DNA of 25,577 nt. It comes from a virus. The position numbers and the translations under genes were made by a program. Positions 1 to 4,532 of the stretch are shown piece after piece; position 1 is the first letter of the stretch, and the number at the start of each line of letters is the position of its first letter. A model generated the notes under the pieces. The model had not been told where the DNA came from and made no database searches. It worked only from the letters and a program-made list of their open reading frames with translations. The stretch lies in IMG/VR virus record IMGVR_UViG_3300027771_000090, positions 1-25,577 of that record. One strand, given 5' to 3'.

Positions 1-142
1 CATTGATTCACACGGGAAGGAGAAGGGCGAGGAGCCGGAGCCGGAGCACAAATCTCCAACAAAACCCTAGCCTCTGAATCACGCTCGCACAGGAATCAAA
101 AGATTTTCCTGGTCGGACTCACACTCCCAACCTCCGATATAT

Positions 143-168
143 GGGGTCCCCTATATATAGGGGTCCCC
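143..168. promoter_or_regulatory. Double GGGGTCCCC palindrome
   Basis: GGGGTCCCC occurs at 143-151 and again at 160-168, separated by TATATATA. Each copy is a near-perfect palindrome with an odd central base. The whole 26-bp block is also an inverted repeat except for the central T of each copy, so it can fold into a hairpin with one T-T mismatch. It is flanked by more TATATA runs. There is no T-tract after it, so an intrinsic terminator is unlikely. A protein-binding operator or a replication or transcription control element ahead of the first operon is a reasonable guess, but the role is unknown. Confidence 0.45.
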
Positions 169-194
169 GACTTATATATATACATAGCGGAATC

Positions 195-210
195 ATTTAT
201 ATATATAAAT
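195..210. promoter_or_regulatory. 16-bp TA palindrome abutting the first start codon
   Basis: ATTTATATATATAAAT is a perfect 16-bp palindrome ending on the base before the ATG at 211. No Shine-Dalgarno sequence is visible ahead of this ATG, so the palindrome replaces the usual leader. On the minus strand bases 204-213 match the window's recurrent TATATTTATA motif at 9 of 10 positions. Whether it is a promoter, an operator or a feature of the leader RNA cannot be decided from sequence alone. Confidence 0.35.
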
Positions 211-750
211 ATGGAAGAACAACCAATATACGCAGTAGAATATAGAAATGGATCAAAGTGGAATGAAAGACCTGAACACTTATATAGATTCATGGAATGT
301 AAAACATGTGGCCAAATGGCAAAAGCATCGGAAGAAACAGAGTCAATAACCTGTCCGCAATGTGTAATGGAAATGTGGGAACCAATAGAAACAAGTTATA
401 AAAAGTCAGATAGACCTAGAGGTTGGACGCTAATGGCCCAATTTATAGATAAGGATGGAAATGTATATCATAGTGGAACAGAACAACCCGACCTAAAGGA
501 TACTCTCCCAGTAACTGTAGTGGAAAAATCACACAAACCAACCAAAAGAATGACCAAACGAGAAAAGCAAGATTTAGTATATGTTGCATCCACAAACTTA
601 AATAGACTTAAAAAAGAACTATCTAAGGCTCGTTGGAAAAAGGATAAAAAAATAATTATGAGTGAAATTAAGCTTCATAGTAAAATTGCATCTGAAAAAT
701 TCCCAAGAAACCTAGATAAAAATTCGTATTTATCAAAATACAAAAAATAG
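211..750 (+). CDS. Zinc-ribbon phage protein, unknown function
   Basis: This is a 179-residue basic protein with four cysteines in two CxxC pairs (C30/C33 and C48/C51), spaced as in a zinc ribbon. They are followed by a segment with a PRGW...GNVYHSG...EQPDL...TLP pattern that I associate with hypothetical proteins of marine T4-like phages. The last third is highly basic and probably helical. The likely role is nucleic-acid or protein binding in the infected cell, but no enzymatic motif is seen. The ATG at 211 is the first in frame and sits directly against a TA palindrome without a Shine-Dalgarno sequence. It is the first gene of the operon that ends with the late sigma factor. The zinc ribbon is seen in the sequence; the function is not known. 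Confidence 0.8.
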   Translation: MEEQPIYAVEYRNGSKWNERPEHLYRFMECKTCGQMAKASEETESITCPQCVMEMWEPIETSYKKSDRPRGWTLMAQFIDKDGNVYHSGTEQPDLKDTLPVTVVEKSHKPTKRMTKREKQDLVYVASTNLNRLKKELSKARWKKDKKIIMSEIKLHSKIASEKFPRNLDKNSYLSKYKK

Positions 751-798
751 TCAATAAATAATTTTTTTGTTTAAAATATTTTTATTATATTAACTAAT

Positions 799-933
799 AT
801 GAAAAGAATAATAACAGACTGTTTTATTTATTTAGCTGCAATAACACTTGCACTATTTGCAATATCCGTTTCTATTATTTATAGTATTATATTAATACCA
901 TTTAAAATTGTAAAAAAGATAACACATGGATAA
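799..933 (+). CDS. 44-residue single-pass membrane microprotein
   Basis: An ATG at 799 opens a 44-codon frame that ends in TAA at 931-933. It starts MKRIITDC, continues with one hydrophobic segment (about residues 9-36, rich in Ile, Leu and Ala) and ends in a basic tail (KIVKKITHG). That is the layout of a small inner-membrane protein with a single helix. Its last eight bases overlap the start of the next gene, the same close packing seen between other genes here, which supports it being real. No Shine-Dalgarno sequence is evident in the AT-rich gap before it. Function is unknown; small phage membrane proteins of this type can modulate host membrane proteins or lysis, but nothing here decides that. 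Confidence 0.55.
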   Translation: MKRIITDCFIYLAAITLALFAISVSIIYSIILIPFKIVKKITHG

Positions 934-1159
934 TAAACCTGATATGTTAATTTACCAACGTGGTAATGATACAACTGAAGCAAAGTCTATAGAACTTAAA
1001 ATACCTAGTGATATTACTTGTAAAGAATTTAAAATTATATGTATAAGAATGGCTCACGCCCTTGGATATCACGAATCATCTGTTAGAGAAACATTCGGCG
1101 ATATTAAAGATACAACTGCCAAACTAGATAAAAATCAATTAAACTTATTACTTGACTGA
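926..1159 (+). CDS. Small unknown protein (77 aa)
   Basis: This encodes a 77-residue soluble protein of mixed charge with no signal peptide, membrane segment or metal-binding motif. The segment EFKIICIRMAHALGYHESSV looks helical. It starts inside the end of the membrane microprotein gene (8-base overlap), and its TGA is one base before the ATG of the following gene, so it is probably translated by coupling within the operon. I do not recognise the family. The frame is supported by its gap-free fit between neighbours and by AT-rich third positions typical of this genome. Confidence 0.7.
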   Translation: MDNKPDMLIYQRGNDTTEAKSIELKIPSDITCKEFKIICIRMAHALGYHESSVRETFGDIKDTTAKLDKNQLNLLLD

Positions 1160-1160
1160 T

Positions 1161-1400
1161 ATGGAATATTTAGAAGAAAAAAAGCTTGTGCTCGAAAGAG
1201 TACCTCCAGGAGATAATTGGAAGCCTGTTGGAAAAAATGCACCTACCCTATCATCATTAACTGATGCTTTAGAGTGGTGTTATCAAGAAACAAAATGTAG
1301 AGATTATTATCTAGCAGCTCTAGATGGTAAAATATATTCTATTAACCAAGTAGAAAAATCACCTGAACCAGAAAAAACATTTAGCCTTTATGGAGAATAA
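1161..1400 (+). CDS. Small unknown protein (79 aa)
   Basis: This encodes a 79-residue acidic protein beginning MEYLEEKKLV, with an aromatic and cysteine-containing middle (LEWCYQETKCRDYYLAAL). The frame can be extended three codons upstream to a TTG at 1152, but the ATG at 1161, one base after the previous stop, is the more natural start. The end overlaps the Shine-Dalgarno region of the HD-hydrolase gene. No conserved domain is recognised. The LDGKIYSIN stretch resembles a small beta hairpin. Its place in a tight operon with the sigma factor suggests it acts during infection rather than in the virion. Confidence 0.7.
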   Translation: MEYLEEKKLVLERVPPGDNWKPVGKNAPTLSSLTDALEWCYQETKCRDYYLAALDGKIYSINQVEKSPEPEKTFSLYGE

Positions 1401-1401
1401 C

Positions 1402-2166
1402 ATGAATTTAACAGAAGAACAAATATTAAGTAATTGGAATAGCTTATTGCAATCCATTAATGATAATTTTAGTGGAGATCGACAAACTAAACTTTTAGAA
1501 ATGTATAATAAGTTTGGTGAAAATATGATGATAGCACCAGCATCGGGTATCGAGCATTTTCACAATTGCTTTGCTGGTGGATATGTTGACCATGTATTAA
1601 ATGTTATGCGGTGTACTGAAAAATTATATAATGTATGGACCGAAATGGGAGCAGATATGAGTGGCTACACTAAGGAAGAAATTATGTTTTGTGCACTTAA
1701 CCATGATTTAGGAAAAGTTGGAGATATAGATAATGAATACTATATACCTAATCCAAGCGAATGGCATCGTAAGAATCAGGGTAAAATATATGACCCAAAC
1801 CCCAACATACAACATATGACAGTACCACATAGAGGTATTTGGCTCCTTTCTAGTTTTGGAATTCAATTCTCACAAAATGAGATGATAGGAATACTCACTC
1901 ACGACGGAGTATATGATTCTGCAAACGATGCTTATCTTAAACCGTATGGTAAAGAAAAAGCACTATGGAATAATCTACCAATTGTATTACACCACGGAGA
2001 CCACATGGCAGCACGAATAGAATATGAAAAATGGAAATCTGGTTCTGAAATAAAAACTGCATTTAGTAAGGCTCCAAAATCGTACACTAAAAAACCTAAA
2101 ATATCTAGTGCTGAATCGTCTCAAGCACAAGACATGTTTAAGGATTTATTTGGAGATACTGAATAA
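1402..2166 (+). CDS. HD-domain metal-dependent phosphohydrolase
   Basis: This 254-residue protein has the signature residues of the HD superfamily. H64 lies in GGYVDHV, the name-giving H101-D102 in NHDLGK (with K105), a further THD pair is at 167-168, and the closing HHGDH at 197-201 supplies more metal ligands. HD enzymes hydrolyse phosphoester bonds in nucleotides or nucleic acids using two metal ions; T4-like phages carry such enzymes, but the substrate here (dNTP, 5'-nucleotide, cyclic nucleotide or signalling alarmone) cannot be told. The last 40 residues are a Lys/Ser-rich tail ending in an acidic helix. I chose the ATG at 1402 over the in-frame ATG at 1390 because GGAG at 1392-1395 is correctly spaced only for 1402. 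The stop overlaps the next start as TAATG. Confidence 0.8.
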   Translation: MNLTEEQILSNWNSLLQSINDNFSGDRQTKLLEMYNKFGENMMIAPASGIEHFHNCFAGGYVDHVLNVMRCTEKLYNVWTEMGADMSGYTKEEIMFCALNHDLGKVGDIDNEYYIPNPSEWHRKNQGKIYDPNPNIQHMTVPHRGIWLLSSFGIQFSQNEMIGILTHDGVYDSANDAYLKPYGKEKALWNNLPIVLHHGDHMAARIEYEKWKSGSEIKTAFSKAPKSYTKKPKISSAESSQAQDMFKDLFGDTE

Positions 2167-2432
2167 TGGTTTTTGAAATTATATTAATAGTCCTACTCAT
2201 TGCTAGTTTTTATATTATTTTTAATTTATTTAAAAAATTGGAATCTTATGAAATAGCAAATGAAGAATATGATACCTGGATATCAAAATTCAATACTAAA
2301 ATCAGAGAAATTTTAGTAACTATAAAAACCTTAGATTCTAAAAATATTTTTGAGTCAGACGATGAGGTTGGTTCAGTATATGAAAAAATATCTGAAACAA
2401 TAAAGGAACTAGAGGAAGTTAAAAATGACTAA
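2166..2432 (+). CDS. Membrane-anchored small protein with helical cytoplasmic tail
   Basis: This is an 88-residue protein whose N-terminal 20 residues (MVFEIILIVLLIASFYIIF) form one membrane helix. The rest is an acidic, probably coiled-coil domain containing a SDDEVGSVYEKI motif. Small proteins with this plan (N-terminal helix, then a DDxVG motif) are, from memory, common near regulatory genes in T4-like cyanophages and related marine phages, always as hypotheticals. It shares one base with the preceding gene's stop codon (TAATG) and overlaps the sigma factor by eight bases, implying coupled translation. No function is known; membrane association is the only property the sequence supports firmly. 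Confidence 0.75.
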   Translation: MVFEIILIVLLIASFYIIFNLFKKLESYEIANEEYDTWISKFNTKIREILVTIKTLDSKNIFESDDEVGSVYEKISETIKELEEVKND

Positions 2433-3213
2433 GCTTAAACCAGTTGAACAATTCTATATAGACATAGAAGCATATAGGGAAAAAGAAAGATTAGAAGAAG
2501 AAGCCTTAATAGAAGCAGGTAAAAAAAGAAGAGGTCGACCAAGATCTAAAAAAATGTATTTTACTCCTGAAACAGACCTTGCAATTATAGCATATAATGC
2601 TGAAACAGATCAAAGATTAAGGAATAAAATATATAATGAATTCATACAGTATCCATTTGATAAATTGGCTGAAAATATTATACATACATTTAAATTTTAT
2701 TATATGGATGGTGGCCATCGAGAAGTTAAGCACGAGGTTATAGCCTTTTTATTAGAAAAGTTAGACAAGTTCACGCCTGGTAAAGGTAAAGCTTTTTCAT
2801 ATTTTAGTATTGTAGCAAAAAATTATTTGATACAAAATAATAATAGACACTATAAAGATTTAAAAAATTATGCCCCATTAACTGTCATTGATTCACGTAG
2901 AGATATTGGATCTGAAATATCTAATCAAGACATGTTGGAGGGCTTAACTATATTCATTGATAGGTTTAGTGAATATTATGAGAAGAAACTCGATGAAAAA
3001 TTTAGAAATGATAGAGATAAAAGGACAGCTAGAGCACTATTAACACTGTTCCAAGATAGAAAAAATATAGAAATATTCAATAAAAAAGCATTATATATTA
3101 TGATTAGAGAGATGACTAACACCAAAACACAACACATTACAAAGGTAGTTAATGTCATACGGGAAGATTTTGCCATATTATACAAAAGATTTAATGAGGG
3201 AAGATTTTTTTAG
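2425..3213 (+). CDS. gp55: gp55-type late-transcription sigma factor
   Basis: This 262-residue protein has a sigma-70 region-2-like core. A helical segment around residues 68-92 is followed by VKHEVIAFLLEKLDKF (101-116) and GKAFSYFSIVAKNYLI (121-136), the pattern of phage gp55-like factors that direct host RNA polymerase to late promoters. It is longer than T4 gp55 (about 185 residues). The N-terminal extension carries KKRRGRPRSKK (33-43), an AT-hook-like sequence that could bind the minor groove of A/T DNA. Regions 3 and 4 of ordinary sigma factors are not apparent, consistent with late promoters that lack a -35 box. It ends the first operon. The first TATATTTATA motif lies ten bases after its stop codon, which invites the inference that this factor recognises that motif. 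Confidence 0.8.
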   Translation: MTKLKPVEQFYIDIEAYREKERLEEEALIEAGKKRRGRPRSKKMYFTPETDLAIIAYNAETDQRLRNKIYNEFIQYPFDKLAENIIHTFKFYYMDGGHREVKHEVIAFLLEKLDKFTPGKGKAFSYFSIVAKNYLIQNNNRHYKDLKNYAPLTVIDSRRDIGSEISNQDMLEGLTIFIDRFSEYYEKKLDEKFRNDRDKRTARALLTLFQDRKNIEIFNKKALYIMIREMTNTKTQHITKVVNVIREDFAILYKRFNEGRFF

Positions 3214-3222
3214 TCTAAAAAA

Positions 3223-3232
3223 TATATTTATA
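3223..3232 (+). promoter_or_regulatory. Putative late promoter (TATATTTATA), copy 1
   Basis: This exact TATATTTATA lies in the gap after the sigma-factor gene and 117 bases ahead of the beta-barrel gene. No -35-like element is seen upstream. Same 10-mer as the other four intergenic copies; this one has the longest leader, filled with GGTTAT repeats. Confidence 0.6.
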
Positions 3233-3235
3233 AGT

Positions 3236-3297
3236 GGTTATAACAAAAGGTTATTAAATAAAGGTTATTAGAATAGCGCGAGGTTATTCAATAAAGG
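3236..3297 (+). repeat. GGTTAT repeat leader ahead of the beta-barrel gene
   Basis: GGTTAT occurs four times, starting at 3236, 3249, 3263 and 3282. Two of these belong to a longer 17-bp repeat, AGGTTATTxAATAAAGG (3248-3264 and 3281-3297), identical except at one base. The repeats lie between the promoter motif and the start codon, so they would be transcribed in the 5' leader. They may be a binding site for a regulator or affect leader stability. Copy number and irregular spacing (13, 14 and 19 bases) rule out a CRISPR array. Confidence 0.5.
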
Positions 3298-3348
3298 CTT
3301 AACGAAGAGAGCATTCAACTAAGCAAATTAAACAGAAAGAGAAATTTT

Positions 3349-3759
3349 ATGAAAAACATGATTTTAACAGTAGTATTGGCATGTGCAACTATTTTAGGTT
3401 CACAAGCACAAACAAAAGGCGATTGGTACATTGGTACTGGTGACGTAGCAAACGTAGCATGGACAGAATTGGCAGTTAGCCCAACTGTAGGTTACGGTGT
3501 AACAGATAAGTTGATGGTTGGCTTAGCAGTTTCACAAGCAGATTCAACAGTTGACGTATCATATAACTTACATGCAAGATATTTTGTAAAGGGTTATTTC
3601 GTATACGCTGCAACAGCTGGATTAGATACTGAGACATTAAGTCTTGGTGTTGGTAGATTATTCACAATTCACAAAGGTATTTATATAGACCCAAAATTGG
3701 TTTATAATACTGGAGACAAGACTACAAACCTTACAATAGGGTTTGGTCTTAAATTTTAA
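3349..3759 (+). CDS. Secreted outer-membrane beta-barrel protein
   Basis: This encodes a 136-residue precursor. The N-terminus (MKNMILTVVLACATILGSQAQ) is a clear signal peptide with an SQA|Q cleavage site, a style frequent in Bacteroidota. The mature part alternates hydrophobic and polar residues in about eight short strands (VGYGVTDKLMVGLAV, YFVYAATAGL, LSLGVGRLF, YIDPKLVYN) and ends LTIGFGLKF, the aromatic C-terminus of an outer-membrane barrel. It resembles small OmpX/OmpW-like barrels. AGAAAGAG lies ahead of the ATG. A phage-encoded outer-membrane protein could block receptors against superinfection or alter the envelope; neither is shown. It sits alone with its own promoter motif and a repeat-rich leader. 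The alternative is a virion-attached secreted protein, which I consider less likely. Confidence 0.75.
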   Translation: MKNMILTVVLACATILGSQAQTKGDWYIGTGDVANVAWTELAVSPTVGYGVTDKLMVGLAVSQADSTVDVSYNLHARYFVKGYFVYAATAGLDTETLSLGVGRLFTIHKGIYIDPKLVYNTGDKTTNLTIGFGLKF

Positions 3760-3763
3760 TTAA

Positions 3764-3779
3764 TACCCAATAATGGGTA
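3764..3779 (+). other. Small hairpin after the beta-barrel gene
   Basis: TACCC and GGGTA pair around a six-base loop just after the stop codon. There is no T-tract, so it is at best a weak terminator or an RNA-stability element. It separates the beta-barrel gene from the following membrane-protein gene, which would otherwise share its transcript. Confidence 0.3.
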
Positions 3780-3827
3780 AATGCTCTCGACACAATTATT
3801 AACAATTAAAAAACAGGAGAAAACAAA

Positions 3828-4052
3828 ATGGAAAACGTAATTAAATATATTACAGGATTCTTTGGCGGATTAGGTACAATTCTTATGGCAGTTCTTCCAG
3901 TAACGATCTTATGGTTCGTATTAACTGGTGGATCAGTATTTGGAATGGACGTGATTGCAAATCTTACTTCATTAGTGAATGGATTTGGTCAAGGTGGCTT
4001 TGCAGGATTAGTGGTACTAGTATTAGTAGCATCATTTTTTATCAAGAAATAA
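3828..4052 (+). CDS. Small two-helix membrane protein
   Basis: This encodes 74 residues with two hydrophobic helices (about residues 12-34 and 55-71) separated by a glycine- and asparagine-containing loop, and a lysine pair at the very end (SFFIKK). AGGAGA at 3815-3820 is a strong Shine-Dalgarno sequence eight to nine bases before the ATG, and a strong intrinsic terminator follows the gene. The plan (two membrane helices, short, basic tail) fits class II holins but also many small phage membrane proteins that modify the host envelope. Together with the preceding outer-membrane protein it forms a two-gene envelope cassette. No endolysin gene adjoins it, which weakens a holin call. Confidence 0.65.
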   Translation: MENVIKYITGFFGGLGTILMAVLPVTILWFVLTGGSVFGMDVIANLTSLVNGFGQGGFAGLVVLVLVASFFIKK

Positions 4053-4075
4053 TAGATAAAATACATATTATTATT

Positions 4076-4110
4076 AGGCTCGGAGTTAATTCTCCGGGCC
4101 TTTTCATTTT
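4076..4110 (+). terminator. Intrinsic terminator after the envelope cassette
   Basis: AGGCTCGGAG (4076-4085) pairs with CTCCGGGCCT (4092-4101) across a six-base loop, ten pairs including one G-U wobble. TTT, a C, and then further T-rich sequence follow. It is the only strong stem-plus-T-tract seen in the window and separates the envelope cassette from the baseplate module, whose promoter motif starts 12 bases later. Confidence 0.8.
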
Positions 4111-4121
4111 TATCGGAATTC

Positions 4122-4131
4122 TATATTTATA
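4122..4131 (+). promoter_or_regulatory. Putative late promoter (TATATTTATA), copy 2
   Basis: This exact TATATTTATA lies between the intrinsic terminator and the first baseplate-module gene, ending 30 bases before the ATG at 4161. GGAG at 4150-4153 follows it. It is the best-placed of the five copies because a terminator directly upstream makes a new transcription start necessary. Confidence 0.65.
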
Positions 4132-4160
4132 GTATATGATAAAGATAATGGAGAAAATAC

Positions 4161-4532
4161 ATGTTTAATGACGAAATATTTGAAGGTAAAAGCTTTTCTG
4201 ACCTATTAAAGGAAATTCACACTAATTCTAAAAGGAAGGAAAAACAAATAAATTCATTGATTGCACAACTACAACCATTGGTTAAAAATATAACTGATGC
4301 AACTATACTAGTACCACTAATAAAGGATTATTTAGATGTTGGTATTAAAAATGACGATGCACTAATTAAAATGGCTGGTATAATACAGCGAGCTATGGTT
4401 AGATCAGAATCCGAAGGATCAGACTTTAATTTATCAGAAGATGAAAAAAAGCAGCTATTAGACACCGTTAAAACAACAAGTAAGGTTGAATGGGAAGAAG
4501 AGTCTAAAGTAAGCGATGCCAAGAGCAAATAA
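4161..4532 (+). CDS. Small helical phage protein preceding the hub genes
   Basis: This encodes 123 residues, almost entirely helical and charged, beginning MFNDEIFEGKSFSDLLKEI. It contains the segment VPLIKDYLDVGIKNDDALIKMAGIIQRAM and ends in an acidic, Lys-rich tail. I recognise the plan as a conserved hypothetical found next to baseplate hub genes in aquatic T4-like phages. Its position suggests an assembly or accessory role for the hub, but that is inference. GGAG with a seven-base spacer supports the ATG at 4161. Its last 17 bases overlap the next gene in a different frame. No membrane segment or catalytic motif is seen. Confidence 0.75.
   Translation: MFNDEIFEGKSFSDLLKEIHTNSKRKEKQINSLIAQLQPLVKNITDATILVPLIKDYLDVGIKNDDALIKMAGIIQRAMVRSESEGSDFNLSEDEKKQLLDTVKTTSKVEWEEESKVSDAKSK

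Larger units (their letters stand above)
1..210. other. GC-rich gene-free leader at the window edge
   Basis: No complete gene is visible here. The first 60 bases are about 58% G+C by count, against roughly one third for the rest of the window, and the composition falls abruptly to pure A/T tracts after about base 170. Two short forward frames are open from the window edge. The one ending at the TAG at 68-70 would give a Lys/Glu/Pro-rich tail containing EPEPE, from a 6-bp GGAGCC repeat. Its GAG, CCG and GGC codons do not fit the phage, so a gene end here is possible but unproven. A small hairpin (CAGG...CCTG, 90-111) is also present. Confidence 0.4.

Noticed and set aside
2-70. 3' end of an upstream gene
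   Set aside because: Two competing frames are open from the edge and neither has codon use like the phage genes; without upstream sequence it cannot be supported as a CDS.
60-135. tRNA or other structured RNA in the GC-rich leader
   Set aside because: A hairpin is present but no T-arm consensus or cloverleaf could be assembled on either strand.
96-293. 65-residue minus-strand open frame across the palindrome region
   Set aside because: It runs through non-coding palindromes and the start of the zinc-ribbon gene, with no plausible domain.
1152-1160. TTG start extending the 79-residue protein by three codons
   Set aside because: The ATG at 1161 directly follows the preceding stop and needs no rare start codon.
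1390-1401. ATG at 1390 as the start of the HD hydrolase
   Set aside because: The GGAG at 1392-1395 lies inside that extension and is properly spaced for the ATG at 1402.
3236-3297. CRISPR-like array
   Set aside because: Only four short, irregularly spaced repeats without spacers of uniform length.
3764-3779. Intrinsic terminator after the beta-barrel gene
   Set aside because: Only five pairs and no T-tract; recorded as a weak hairpin instead.
4076-4131. TATATTTATA read as T4-type TATAAATA promoters on the minus strand
   Set aside because: Its reverse complement contains the T4 late consensus, but no minus-strand gene is supported anywhere, while all five copies lie just upstream of + strand genes, so the + orientation is preferred.
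3911-4132. Second + strand frame overlapping the two-helix membrane protein
   Set aside because: It reads through the intrinsic terminator and promoter motif and gives a Trp/Ile-rich product without a signal; the frame at 3828 has a strong Shine-Dalgarno sequence and a coherent protein.
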